Shown here one piece after another: positions 42,421 through 51,297 of a stretch of DNA of 64,000 nt. A program made the position numbers and the translations under genes. Where the stretch lies: contig NZ_OY762267.1 in NCBI RefSeq assembly GCF_963665245.1, forward strand, positions 3,010,001-3,074,000. Direction: 5' to 3'. How positions within the stretch are numbered: the stretch's first letter is position 1; each line of letters begins with the position of its first letter. This stretch comes from an uncultured Paludibaculum sp. Lineage in GTDB: Bacteria > Acidobacteriota > Terriglobia > Bryobacterales > Bryobacteraceae. Under the pieces are notes generated by a model that had not been told where the DNA came from, did not search any database, and saw nothing but the letters and a program-made list of their open reading frames with translations.

Positions 42421-43328
42421 TGCGCCTTCTCCTCCCTCGCGAGGTCAGCATCCACACGCTCGGCGGGCCGAAGATTGGTTGGCACCTCGACACCCACCAC
42501 ATGCGCGAGGATCGCGTGCAGTTGACGGACGCCCTCGGTGAGGGCCGCCGGCCCGGGCTGAAGGATGTAAGTGGACTTCACTTCGTAGATGTGACCATTT
42601 CGAACAGCGCTGACCGCCTCCCATCCCGCACGTGCACGGATGATCAGCTTATTCACCTTCATGCCGCACCACGATGCGATGACGACCTCCGGATCGCACT
42701 GCGCCACAGTGCCGGGATCGACAATCCGTTTGCTGGCGTCGTGCTGCTGTCGGAGTTCCGGGAAGACCGGCTCTCCCCCAGCGATCTCCACCAACTCCTC
42801 CACCCAACGGATGCCGCTGATAAGCGGATCCTTCCATTCCTCAAAGAAGACCTTTGGGCGGCGGGGAAAGCGCCGAGCTGAAACGGCAATCAGTTCCAAC
42901 TCCGTCTGAAGGCTCTCCACCAGGCCGGCGCCTTTCGCCTCGGCGCCCACCATCCGGGCCAAGGTCAGGACCATCTGGAGGATCTCGGTGATCGAACGCT
43001 GATTGAACACCAGCATGTTGACACCACGTGAAATCAACTCCCGCGCGATGTCTGCCTGGAGGTTGGAGAAGCCGATTACCAGGTCCGGCCGAAGTTCGAG
43101 GATTCTGTCGAACCGGGCCGAAGTGAAGGCGGAGATTTTGGGTTTGAGCCGAGCCTGTGGCGGACGCGCCGTGAAGCCGGAGACGCCAGCGATCCGGTCG
43201 TCCTCACCCAGCAGGTAGAGAACTTCAGTGGTTTCCTCGGTCAGGCACACGATGCGCCGGGGAAATCCGGCGATGTCGGGATACGGGATGGGAGCTGGAT
43301 CTTTCATGCCGCCTTCTTTCTGACTCAT
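42417..43328 (-). CDS. BtuF-like corrinoid-binding protein without signal peptide
   Basis: A 303-residue protein of the helical-backbone metal-receptor/BtuF superfamily, with RRIVCLTEETTEVLYLLGEDDRI near the start (RRIVCLTEETTE and VLYLLGEDDRI), RFDRILELRPDLVIGF, and a C-terminal GHIYEVKSTYILQPGPA. The N-terminus (MSQKEGGMKDPAP) is polar, with no leader and no lipobox, so it should be cytoplasmic. The ATG overlaps the btuC stop and its own stop overlaps the kinase start. A second, normally exported BtuF is encoded three genes upstream. An internal ATG seven codons in does not create a leader either. It may act as a cytosolic corrinoid carrier. Confidence 0.82.
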   Translation of the reverse strand: MSQKEGGMKDPAPIPYPDIAGFPRRIVCLTEETTEVLYLLGEDDRIAGVSGFTARPPQARLKPKISAFTSARFDRILELRPDLVIGFSNLQADIARELISRGVNMLVFNQRSITEILQMVLTLARMVGAEAKGAGLVESLQTELELIAVSARRFPRRPKVFFEEWKDPLISGIRWVEELVEIAGGEPVFPELRQQHDASKRIVDPGTVAQCDPEVVIASWCGMKVNKLIIRARAGWEAVSAVRNGHIYEVKSTYILQPGPAALTEGVRQLHAILAHVVGVEVPTNLRPAERVDADLAREEKAQ

Positions 43329-44347
43329 AGGGCCGAATAACGCTGTCTTCGGCGCAGTAGCCACAGAAACATTGGCCCGCCCAGGAGGGCCGTAACGGCG
43401 CCCACGGGCAGTTCCGTGGCGCTTAACGCGGTTCGCGCCACAGCATCGGCGGTGACCAGGAACGCCGCGCCCAGGAGGAAGGATCCGGGCAGCACAATGC
43501 GTAGATCCTCGCCAAACAGGAGCCGCACGGCGTGTGGCACAATCAACCCGACGAAACCGATGGCGCCACCAACCGCGACGGTGACGCCGACCATCACGGA
43601 GCACAAGCAATGCACAGCCCTCTCGCTGCGCCGCACGTTGACGCCGAGAGTGGCAGCCGTCTCTCCATCCACCGCGAGCAGATGCAGATCGCGCGCAAAT
43701 GTGAGCAAGACGATCCAGGCAGGGACCAGAAATACAAGCATGCGGACGATGATTCCGAAGCCGACAACATCGAGGCTCCCAATCATCCAACGCAGGATCT
43801 GGAGCGCCCGAGTGGAATCCGCCACGTACTGGATGGTGAGTACGGCCGCCGCCGCAATCATATTGAGAACAACCCCGGAAAGCAGCAGCGCACCAGGCAG
43901 CACCACGGTACCCGTGCGGGCCACCCGGCGAATAAGCATAACCGCACTCATGGCTCCGGCAAACGCCGCCAGGAACACGACAGGGACCCCGGACACGCGC
44001 GCTCCCCAGCCCAAGGCGATAGCGATGCTTGCGCCCAGGGCACCTCCGCCCGACACGCCCAGGGTGAACGGATCCGCCAGTGGATTGCGGAACAAGGCTT
44101 GCAACGCCGCGCCGGTCAGGGCCAGTGACGAACCAACGAGCGCAGCCATCACCACTCTCGGCAGGCGCAGGCGGAAGAACAGCAAACGGGCCACAGGATC
44201 GGAACGGAGGGCGGCAAGGTCGATTCGCTGGCTTCCCGCCCACAGCGCCACGGTAACGGCGACGAGCAGGATGAGCGCCAGCACAACCATCGCACGCCAG
44301 AGACGCGCAGCCGTGGAAACGGGTTGGGTGAAGACCGGCATAGTCAC
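43325..44347 (-). CDS. btuC: Corrinoid ABC transporter permease (FecCD/BtuC family)
   Basis: A 340-residue permease with about ten membrane helices. FecCD signatures are RLPRVVMAALVGSSLALTGAALQALFRNPLADPFTLGVSGGGALGA (in short pieces: RLPRVVMAALVG, ALQALFRNPLADP, LGVSGGG) and FVGLIVPHAVRLLFGEDLR near the C-terminus. The GTG at 44347 overlaps the btuD stop as GTGA; an ATG two codons later is the alternative. Together with btuD and btuF it forms an inner-membrane cobalamin importer. Confidence 0.94.
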   Translation of the reverse strand: MTMPVFTQPVSTAARLWRAMVVLALILLVAVTVALWAGSQRIDLAALRSDPVARLLFFRLRLPRVVMAALVGSSLALTGAALQALFRNPLADPFTLGVSGGGALGASIAIALGWGARVSGVPVVFLAAFAGAMSAVMLIRRVARTGTVVLPGALLLSGVVLNMIAAAAVLTIQYVADSTRALQILRWMIGSLDVVGFGIIVRMLVFLVPAWIVLLTFARDLHLLAVDGETAATLGVNVRRSERAVHCLCSVMVGVTVAVGGAIGFVGLIVPHAVRLLFGEDLRIVLPGSFLLGAAFLVTADAVARTALSATELPVGAVTALLGGPMFLWLLRRRQRYSAL

Positions 44348-45138
44348 TCCGACCAGATCAAGGTGCGCCCATCCACCCGGCGCGTTCGCACATGCACATC
44401 GTCGTAGATCTCCTCCAACAGGCCCTGCCGCAGGATCTCGCGCGGCGTTCCTTCAGCGATCAGGGCACCGCAGCGGAGCGCGAACACGCAATCGAACGCC
44501 GGGTCAATCAGATGGAGGTCGTGGGTCACCACCAGGGCGGAGAGCCCCAGGGTGTCCCGCAGCCGGACGAGAGTCCGTACGAGCGCGGAGCGGTGTTTGA
44601 GGTCGAGCGCAGCTGACGGTTCGTCCAACAACAGATAGTCGGGCTCCTGTGCCAAGGCCCGCGCCAGAGAGACCATCTGACGCTCGCCGCCGGAGAGCTC
44701 GGTGATCCGGCGCGAAGCCAGGTGCAGCGCATCCACGGTGGCCAGCGCATTCAGCGCCTTCTCTTGGTCCAATTCGTTTTCAAAGCTGAGGCGCGGAGCG
44801 TGGGGGCTGCGCCCGGTCAGCACCACCTCCAGCGCCGTGAAAGGGAACGCTGCCGCCGCCGACTGCGGAACATAGGCGATGCGCTTCGCGGCTTCCCGAG
44901 GAGCCATGGCGCGGAGCGGAGCGCCGTCGAAAAGGATCTCGCCCGCCAGCGGGTCGAGTACACCCGCGAACAACCGGATGAGTGTGGATTTGCCGCAGCC
45001 GTTTGCGCCGATGATGCCACACAGAGCGCCGCGGGGCACCGTCAGCGAGACTCCGCAAACCACCGGGCTGCCCGGCGAATAGGCAAAGTGCACGCCGTTG
45101 GCTTCCAGCAAGCACGAATGGGTCACTTGGTCTCCCAT
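44344..45138 (-). CDS. btuD: Corrinoid ABC transporter ATP-binding protein
   Basis: A 264-residue ABC ATPase with Walker A GANGCGKST, Q-loop YVPQ, signature LSGGERQ, Walker B YLLLDEPSAALD and the switch histidine in VVTHDLH. It powers corrinoid import through BtuC. The 5' end overlaps btuF by 16 nt. Iron-siderophore ATPases (FecE/FhuC) look alike; the cobalamin assignment rests on the riboswitch-controlled operon. Confidence 0.94.
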   Translation of the reverse strand: MGDQVTHSCLLEANGVHFAYSPGSPVVCGVSLTVPRGALCGIIGANGCGKSTLIRLFAGVLDPLAGEILFDGAPLRAMAPREAAKRIAYVPQSAAAAFPFTALEVVLTGRSPHAPRLSFENELDQEKALNALATVDALHLASRRITELSGGERQMVSLARALAQEPDYLLLDEPSAALDLKHRSALVRTLVRLRDTLGLSALVVTHDLHLIDPAFDCVFALRCGALIAEGTPREILRQGLLEEIYDDVHVRTRRVDGRTLIWSE

Positions 45139-45992
45139 TCCAGCGCCGGGACCTCGGGATGCACGAGCCGGGCGAACAGTACCACGGTCCGGGCAATCAG
45201 CTGAGAAGCGTGCGGAACGAAGTCTTCCTTGACCTGGTAGACCTTTCCAAGTTGTACGGCCTTCAACTCAGGCAGATCGCGCCAGGCCGCCAGTGGATCG
45301 CCGGCGTACCGCCCCTTCGACCCCGGCATCAGCTCAATGACAGTCTCCGGGTTCAGCGTGAGGATGGTCTCTTTGCTGATCTTTCCGTATCCGGCGCGAG
45401 CCTGGGCCACGACGACGCGGCCGCCAGCGGTCTCGATCAACTCCGTCAGGAAGCTGCCCCGCGTGGCGGCGTACAGATCGCGCAATGTGCCGGGCGTCCG
45501 GTCGACGACGCACAGCACGGCCGGATGGGGCAGGTTTCGCGCTCGGGCGCGCACCCCGTCCAGCGTCAATCTCGTTGCTGCAACGAGGGCCGAAGCTTCA
45601 CGCTCTTTTCCCGTGGCTCTGCCGATTGCTTCTATTGCATTGAGTGCGTCCTCCACCGTCTGGCTGGGCGTGACCAGCGTCCTGATGCCCAACTGTTGAA
45701 GCTGCTCATGGATGAAGGGTGCCTGGGCTTCCGTCATCACGACGAGGTCGGGCTGTAGGGCAACCAGTTTCTCGAGGTTGGGCGTGTGCCAGCCACCCAC
45801 ACGGGGTAGAGACTTTACAGCGGGTGGATACGTGCAGTACTCGGAGACTGCTACCACCCGTTCGAAAACCCCCAACCCATACAGGATCTCCGTCACGCTG
45901 GGTGCGATGGAGATGATGCGCCGGGGCGCCGCCGCCAGGTGGGCGGCCAGCCCGAGAATGAGGATGCCTGCTGCGAGCCCTCTGCGTGTCAT
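45123..45992 (-). CDS. btuF: Periplasmic cobalamin-binding protein
   Basis: A 289-residue substrate-binding protein. A signal peptide (TRRGLAAGILILGLAAHLAAA, residues 2-22, here in pieces TRRGLAAGILILG and LAAHLAAA) leads into RRIISIAPSVTEILYGLG. VVAVSEYCTYPP and a conserved tail with KVYQVKEDFVPHAS follow, typical of BtuF. It delivers corrinoid from the BtuB receptor to BtuCD. It begins 2 nt after the btuB stop and overlaps btuD by 16 nt. Confidence 0.94.
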   Translation of the reverse strand: MTRRGLAAGILILGLAAHLAAAPRRIISIAPSVTEILYGLGVFERVVAVSEYCTYPPAVKSLPRVGGWHTPNLEKLVALQPDLVVMTEAQAPFIHEQLQQLGIRTLVTPSQTVEDALNAIEAIGRATGKEREASALVAATRLTLDGVRARARNLPHPAVLCVVDRTPGTLRDLYAATRGSFLTELIETAGGRVVVAQARAGYGKISKETILTLNPETVIELMPGSKGRYAGDPLAAWRDLPELKAVQLGKVYQVKEDFVPHASQLIARTVVLFARLVHPEVPALEWETK

Positions 45993-45994
45993 CT

Positions 45995-48418
45995 TTAGAA
46001 CTCGAACTGAATCCCGCCCTGCGCATTCGCGCCCGGCGTGCGGAATCCGCTTTCAAAATCGGTTTGGTTAAAGAGGTTATCCACCTTTGCGAAGAATCGA
46101 AGCGCCAGAAACTCGCCGAGCGGCAGGCGGTAGTTGGCCCCGGCCTGCGCCCTGGCAATGCCAGGGAATCGAAAGGCCCGGCTGGCGTACGTGATTGGGT
46201 CGTAGATCGGCGCCAGATAGTCACTGGAAGCCAACAGGTCAAAAACCACGGTCAGGCGCGACGAAAGGCGCTGCGTTGCAGCCACGGAGAACTGGTGATC
46301 GGGAATGACGTAGGTGCGCAGAACGCCGGGAACCAGAGGGGTACGCTGGCGGGCATTTGTATAGGTGTATGCGGTAGTCAGGTTCAGGGATCGCGTAGGC
46401 GCAATCGAGGCGCTGAGCTCGACGCCTCGCGCCAACCCTCCGTTCGTGTTGCGATAGCCCCCGTAACGGCCGTAGGGATCGACGGTTGGTTTGATGGCTC
46501 CCGAAGAGTCGTAGACGATCACTTCCTGCAGGCGGGTGTAGAAGTAGGTCGCCGAAAGACGGGCCCGGTTGTTCCAGAGCGCCTGGTCCACTCCGCCATC
46601 GACGGCAATGGAGCGGTCGGGCCGCAGGCGCGGGTCGCCATACGCCGAGTAGCCATAGCTGCCGTAGTAGGTCCCGAAGCGCTCATAGAGGGAGGGCGCC
46701 CGGTAGCCTTTGCCGGCGTGCGCGCGAAGCTTCGTCCCCGTCCCGCGAAAGAAATAGGCGGCTGATCCATCACCGGTCTGCGCGGCCGGGGGCGCGGCAA
46801 AGGTCACGCCGGAGTAGGGGGCGCTGGACAATGGCGTGAACACCGGGCGATTCAGCGAGAAGATCTGGGCCCGATAGGATCCGGAAAGCTGCAGGCGTCC
46901 GTCGAGAAACTGAAGCTGGTCCTGGACAAACAGGGTGTTGCTACGCTGGGTCACGGCCACCGCAGAATTATCGACCGGACTCGGAAGCAGCGAGCGGTTG
47001 CCGTAATTCTCGCTCTCAAACTCGTAGCCGGCGTTGACCGACTGATGCCGGCCCAGGCGCCAGTCCATGCGCGTGCCGGCGGTATGGATCTCGCCGTCGT
47101 AGAAGGAGAGGGTGCTGCCCGCGGGCTGGTAGTCAACACCGGCCGGCCCGTCACCGAAACGGCGCCGAGTCCTCAGCCCCTGGTAGCTGGCGGTCAACCC
47201 CAGGGATTCCACCGGATGCAAGCTGAGGCGGAGCGCGCCTGAGAAGACTCGCCCAGCTCGCGTGTAGTCCGAATTGCCGGCCGAGGGAATGAAGGTAGCC
47301 CCACCCAGATTGAGTTGGGCGATGGGCGTGCCGGCTTCATATCGCCGCAACTCGGCGTCGGGCAGCGGCACCGCGTCGACGATGCCGCTGGCGGGCATTG
47401 CGCCGGCGCCCTGCGGACTGTTCATCAGCTTTGAAAACGAATCGGCAGCGAAGATCCGGCCGAAGAGGCGGACTTTCGGTGAGAACGCGTAGTCGATGCG
47501 GCCTTGGAGGCTACTGGTGCGAGCCGGCGTGTCCCCATTCACGCCGCTCATCACGTTCAGGTGGGCTGCGCCCAAACTGTATTGCAGCTTGTCGTGCTTC
47601 AGTGAGCCGGTCACGGCCGCGCGGCTTCGGAACATGTCCAGAGCGCCGCCTTCGAGCAGTAAAGAGCCGCGCGTCCGGCCACCACCCTCGCCCGTGATGA
47701 CGTTGATCACGCCACCTGCCGCGTTGGTGCCATAGAGGGAAGAGCCAGCGCCGCGCAAGACCTCCACACGATCCACGTTGGTGACGATGAGGTCTTCCAG
47801 CAGCGCGGACGCGTCCCCCTGGGTGGCGGCGGCGTCACGAAGCCGGAAGCCGTCGACCAGCACTGCCGTGTCTTCGTTCCGGAGGCCGCGTGTCTTGATG
47901 GTGGTGAACGCCCCCGGCCCACCCAACCGTTGGATCCGAAGCCCAGGCACGCTGCGTAGCGCGTCGGTGATGGAAAACTCATCCCGTGCGTCGATGGTCT
48001 GCGCGTCAACGACGGACAGCGCCTTTGACAGCTCGTCGGCGGTCTGTGGGGTGCCGGATGCGGTCACCACGACCTGGGTTTGGAGCCCAGCCACTTGCAG
48101 GGCGAGGTCGATGGTGGCTCGGCCGTCTTTTTCGATTCGCGCCACCTGCGCGGTGGAATCCACGAAGCCGCGGGCGTGGGCTTCGAGCAGGTATTCTCCT
48201 GGCAGCAGGCGATCAAAGCGGTATGCGCCCTGGCCGTCCGATGTCACCGTCAACCGGGTGGTGTTGTCGCGCGAGGTCAGGGTCACGCGTGCCGCGGGAA
48301 TACCTGCCTGCTGAGGGTCCCGCACAGTCCCCGACAGTGTACTGCCGGATTGGCTGAAGCCGAAAGTAGCAGCCAGGCAGAAGAAGCAGATAGTGAGAAG
48401 TTTGGCTTTGTGGCTCAT
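45995..48418 (-). CDS. btuB: TonB-dependent corrinoid receptor with carboxypeptidase-regulatory domain
   Basis: An 807-residue outer-membrane receptor. Signal peptide (MSHKAKLLTICFFCLAATFG), then a carboxypeptidase-regulatory domain (STLSGTVRDPQQAGIPAARV) at about 28-110. A TonB-box-like VVVTASG is followed by a plug with KTRGLRNEDTAVLVDGFRL and NAAGGVINVITG, and a barrel ending GGIQFEF. The ATG overlaps the cobB stop (ATGA), which puts it inside the riboswitch operon and supports corrinoids as substrate. The N-terminal fusion is an acidobacterial trait not found in E. coli BtuB. Confidence 0.93.
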   Translation of the reverse strand: MSHKAKLLTICFFCLAATFGFSQSGSTLSGTVRDPQQAGIPAARVTLTSRDNTTRLTVTSDGQGAYRFDRLLPGEYLLEAHARGFVDSTAQVARIEKDGRATIDLALQVAGLQTQVVVTASGTPQTADELSKALSVVDAQTIDARDEFSITDALRSVPGLRIQRLGGPGAFTTIKTRGLRNEDTAVLVDGFRLRDAAATQGDASALLEDLIVTNVDRVEVLRGAGSSLYGTNAAGGVINVITGEGGGRTRGSLLLEGGALDMFRSRAAVTGSLKHDKLQYSLGAAHLNVMSGVNGDTPARTSSLQGRIDYAFSPKVRLFGRIFAADSFSKLMNSPQGAGAMPASGIVDAVPLPDAELRRYEAGTPIAQLNLGGATFIPSAGNSDYTRAGRVFSGALRLSLHPVESLGLTASYQGLRTRRRFGDGPAGVDYQPAGSTLSFYDGEIHTAGTRMDWRLGRHQSVNAGYEFESENYGNRSLLPSPVDNSAVAVTQRSNTLFVQDQLQFLDGRLQLSGSYRAQIFSLNRPVFTPLSSAPYSGVTFAAPPAAQTGDGSAAYFFRGTGTKLRAHAGKGYRAPSLYERFGTYYGSYGYSAYGDPRLRPDRSIAVDGGVDQALWNNRARLSATYFYTRLQEVIVYDSSGAIKPTVDPYGRYGGYRNTNGGLARGVELSASIAPTRSLNLTTAYTYTNARQRTPLVPGVLRTYVIPDHQFSVAATQRLSSRLTVVFDLLASSDYLAPIYDPITYASRAFRFPGIARAQAGANYRLPLGEFLALRFFAKVDNLFNQTDFESGFRTPGANAQGGIQFEF

Positions 48419-49794
48419 AGTAATTTCGTGTTTGCGCATGCGGAGACGAATCTCGCGGCGAACTGTGGGCAGGAGAGGAAGTGCAGGTGGATATAGCTGG
48501 CCACCGTGGCTCCCTGGCGGAAACCTTCACGCTTTTCGTCTCCCTTGGGGGAGACCCGATAAGTTCGTTCTACGTGAGGCGGCATCTCGTCGATGCTGGA
48601 GTATCGAAACTCGTGGCCGCGGGCGCGTTCTCCCGGCTGTAGCCAGGAGCTTGAGTCGACGCCCTCGATTTCCGTGTAGCCCAGAGCCGCGAGGCGGGCC
48701 TGCATGCGGGCTCGAGTCGGAAAGACGCCGGCCATCGGATGCAGGCATCCCGCCTGGTCCACGATGCCCTCGGTGAGGTACATGAAACCGCCGCACTCCG
48801 CGTACACTGGGCTTCCGGACTTCGCAAAGCCAGCGATCCCGTCGCGCATCGACTCGTTCGCCGACAGCGCGGCGGCGTGCAACTCCGGATAGCCTCCGCC
48901 CAGATAGAGGCCGCCAAGGCCAGCGGGCAGATGCGCGTCGGCGATTGGACTGAACTCCACGAGTTCGGCCCCCAAAGAGGCCAGGATGTCCAGGTTGTCC
49001 TGGTAGTAGAAGCAGAATGCACGGTCCCGCGCCACGCCGATCCGCGGCCGGCGGGCAGGAGCAGGGTGCGACATCGGTGGCCCTCCGGCCCGCGGGGCGA
49101 AGGAAGCCACACGACCCAGTGCCAGGAGCTGGTCGAGATCGAGGTGTTTCTCAATCCAGGCGGCCAGAGCCCGCAATCGATCTTCGGAGATCACCTCTTC
49201 GGCCAGCTTGAGGCCAAGATGCCGCTCCGGCAGTTCGATTGCGGGATCCCGCGGCAGATAGCCCAGGGGGATCGCGCGGCAGTGCGCGGCGAGGGCGTCG
49301 CGCAGATAGGCGAAGTGACCAGCCCCGGCCACGCCGCTAAACACCACGCCGGAGACTCTCAGTTCCGGGTCGAACGTCTCGAATCCTTTGACGAGAGCGG
49401 CGGCACTCCCCGCCATCGCCGATGCGTCCACCACCAGAATGACGGGCGCATCCAGCCATCGCGCCATCTCGGCGGTGGAACCGGACATCGAAACAGCGCT
49501 CTGGCCATCGAAGAGGCCCATCACGCCTTCGATCACCGCCACATCGGCATCGCGCGCCGCTTGTTGGAAGAGGGCCAGGTTCGTCTCGCGTGGGAGCATC
49601 CAGCCATCCAGATTGCGGCCGGGCCGGCCGGTAGCGGCACTGTGAAAGGTGGGATCGATGAAATCCGGGCCGACTTTGAACCCCTGCACGGCGAGGCCCC
49701 GTTGCCGAAAAGCCGCCATTAACGCGGTCGCAACCGTGGTCTTGCCTACACCGCTATGGGTCCCGGCGATCACCAGACGACTGAGTGGCTTCAT
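48415..49794 (-). CDS. cobB: Cobyrinate a,c-diamide synthase
   Basis: A 459-residue two-domain enzyme (CobB/CbiA). The N-terminal synthetase domain has the P-loop IAGTHSGVGKTTVATALM, VGPDFIDPTFH and VIEGVMGLFDG. The C-terminal class I-type GATase domain has YLGGGYPELHA and the nucleophile in VYAECGGFMYL. It amidates the a and c side chains with glutamine and ATP. It is the only corrin-ring-modifying enzyme in the window and no CobQ/CbiP is present. The operon may use imported incomplete corrinoids, or the rest lies elsewhere. It overlaps cobU and btuB by 4 nt each. Confidence 0.95.
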   Translation of the reverse strand: MKPLSRLVIAGTHSGVGKTTVATALMAAFRQRGLAVQGFKVGPDFIDPTFHSAATGRPGRNLDGWMLPRETNLALFQQAARDADVAVIEGVMGLFDGQSAVSMSGSTAEMARWLDAPVILVVDASAMAGSAAALVKGFETFDPELRVSGVVFSGVAGAGHFAYLRDALAAHCRAIPLGYLPRDPAIELPERHLGLKLAEEVISEDRLRALAAWIEKHLDLDQLLALGRVASFAPRAGGPPMSHPAPARRPRIGVARDRAFCFYYQDNLDILASLGAELVEFSPIADAHLPAGLGGLYLGGGYPELHAAALSANESMRDGIAGFAKSGSPVYAECGGFMYLTEGIVDQAGCLHPMAGVFPTRARMQARLAALGYTEIEGVDSSSWLQPGERARGHEFRYSSIDEMPPHVERTYRVSPKGDEKREGFRQGATVASYIHLHFLSCPQFAARFVSACANTKLL

Positions 49795-50339
49795 GGCGCC
49801 AGCGCCTCCGGCTGATTCGGCTTGATCCGCAGCGGGATGCCGGCCACCGTGAGAAACACGTGCTGCGCCGCCGCCGCGGCCCGCTGGTTCACCAGCCCCT
49901 GGAAGTCCCGAAAGCTTCTGCCGACAGGATTATCCGGCACGATGCCGCTGCCCACGTCGTTGGAGACGAGGATGACACGGCACTTCTCAGCCGCCGTGGC
50001 GATCTCGTCGATCTCGGCCATAGCGGCACACTCGATTTCCGTGGCGGCCCTATCCCGAAGCTCCCAGCAGAGATTGCTCAGCCAGACCGTCAGGCAGTCG
50101 ATGAGGATGACGTCGGCGTCTGGAGACGCGCGCCGGATGGCAGCGGCAAGAGCTCGAGGTTCTTCGATGGTTTTCCAGCCGCCAGGACGGTCGCCCCGGT
50201 GACGTTCGATGCGGGCCAGCATCTCCTCGTCCTCCGGCCTCGCCGTGGCCACGTAGACCACGCGTAGAGGGGGAGAACACAAGGATTGTGCGTATCGGGT
50301 TTTCCCGCTTCGGGCACCGCCAATGATCAGTGTCAGCAT
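49791..50339 (-). CDS. cobU: Adenosylcobinamide kinase / adenosylcobinamide-phosphate guanylyltransferase
   Basis: A 182-residue bifunctional CobU/CobP. The P-loop IIGGARSGKTRYAQ, YVATARPEDEEMLARIERHR with the guanylylated-His region, LIDCLTVWLSN and LVSNDVGSGIVPDNPVGRSFRD (in pieces LVSNDVGSGIVP and DNPVGRSFRD) are all present. It phosphorylates adenosylcobinamide and transfers GMP. First gene of the operon, about 150 nt after the riboswitch core. Length is normal. Confidence 0.95.
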   Translation of the reverse strand: MLTLIIGGARSGKTRYAQSLCSPPLRVVYVATARPEDEEMLARIERHRGDRPGGWKTIEEPRALAAAIRRASPDADVILIDCLTVWLSNLCWELRDRAATEIECAAMAEIDEIATAAEKCRVILVSNDVGSGIVPDNPVGRSFRDFQGLVNQRAAAAAQHVFLTVAGIPLRIKPNQPEALAP

Positions 50340-50489
50340 CGCCGAGGAGTCCGCGCCTCAAGTCACTCGTACTCGCGCAGACGCCTCGTGGGTGAGAGGA
50401 AAACAGGAACAGGCAGGAAATGAGATTCTCAGGCAGCCCTGATTGGCTCATCACGCCCTTCGTTCTCACGCGAAGCGCAGCGCAACTCA

Positions 50490-50660
50490 AGCCCAAGGCA
50501 GGTCTCCTGACTCACAGGTCATCGCGAACCGGCGACCTTCCCATTCCCGAAAGAACAGTGGTTTTCTCTGCCGGCCGCTCGCTGCTCACAGTGGCGGGAC
50601 CGCGCGGGATTCTCACCCGCTTCCCTTTTCACTCGCCTTCAATGACGAGCACCTTGAACC
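50490..50660 (-). promoter_or_regulatory. Cobalamin (AdoCbl) riboswitch
   Basis: On the minus strand the conserved cobalamin-aptamer elements occur in order. GGTGCTCG is at about 50653, GGGAAGCGGGTGAGAATCC at about 50625-50607, the core CGGTCCCGCCACTGTGAGC at about 50602-50584, and the B12-box type 3' element GTCAGGAGACCTGCC ends near 50497. It lies upstream of cobU in the same orientation. High cobalamin should switch off the whole 15-gene operon. The expression platform, about 150 nt before cobU, was not resolved. Confidence 0.95.
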
Positions 50661-50855
50661 ATTCCAGGAGTATCACGCCGCATGTCGCGACGTCAATAGC
50701 GCGGCGGGGCCAAATTTAGGGGCATTTTCGTCACCAATAGCGCGCGTGCGTGCACGTGTCGTGATGGTTCTGAATTTCGAACAAAGTCGGACATGGAGGC
50801 GCCGGCCGGCAGGCGTTGCCGCGAGCCAGCCCGAAAATTGCCGTGCGGAAGCGAG
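50661..50855. other. Region upstream of the cobalamin riboswitch
   Basis: About 195 nt that should contain the promoter of the cob operon and the end of the convergently unrelated PepSY-like gene's transcript. No clear -35/-10 pair or terminator is seen. An AT-rich patch (CCAAATTTAGGGG near 50710) is the only departure from the high-GC background. Confidence 0.3.
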
Positions 50856-51296
50856 CTAATTCACACGGCGGCCGGCAGGGTCGAACAAGGGCTTCTTCTT
50901 GGTGCCCTGCTCCAAGATCTCCCCCTCGTAGAAGGTTTTTCCATCGCGCAAAAGGAGGTCCACCTTGAGGAGTTTGCCGGTACGGGCTTCTTTCTCGATG
51001 GCCGCTCGCACGGCCGCGGGGATACTGCTGAGCGGCACGGCTTCCTCGGTTTCAGCGACCGCTCCATCAGGGCGGAAGAGGATCTCCAGATCCCGTCCAT
51101 CCGCGGCATCCACCTTCATCTCGTAGAACGTCGCTCCGGAACGGACCAACTTCACGTACTTGATTTTGGCGCCCTTGGGAACCTCCTGCTTCTTCGCGGC
51201 GGACTGCACCGGCGCGGGCAGAGAGGTCCATTCAATCGGCGTCACGGTGGATTGGGCCGCGAGCAGGCACGGAAGGAGAATTGTAAGCAAACGCAT
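50856..51296 (-). CDS. Exported PepSY-like protein
   Basis: A 146-residue protein with a signal peptide (MRLLTILLPCLLAAQ) and two short alpha-beta repeats like PepSY or BLIP-type domains: KYVKLVRSGATFYEMKVDAADG and LLKVDLLLRDGKTFYEGEI (cited as FYEMKVDAADG and FYEGEILEQGTKKK). PepSY-like domains are small periplasmic modules, often metal- or peptidase-related. The ATG lies one base after the stop of the upstream TonB receptor gene, so it is translated from the same mRNA. Function unknown. Confidence 0.75.
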   Translation of the reverse strand: MRLLTILLPCLLAAQSTVTPIEWTSLPAPVQSAAKKQEVPKGAKIKYVKLVRSGATFYEMKVDAADGRDLEILFRPDGAVAETEEAVPLSSIPAAVRAAIEKEARTGKLLKVDLLLRDGKTFYEGEILEQGTKKKPLFDPAGRRVN

Positions 51297-51297
51297 G

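Noticed and set aside
42417..44243. A 608-codon minus-strand frame suggesting a permease-binding-protein fusion.
   Set aside because: The upstream half is btuC read in the wrong frame; the binding protein starts at the ATGA overlap at 43328.
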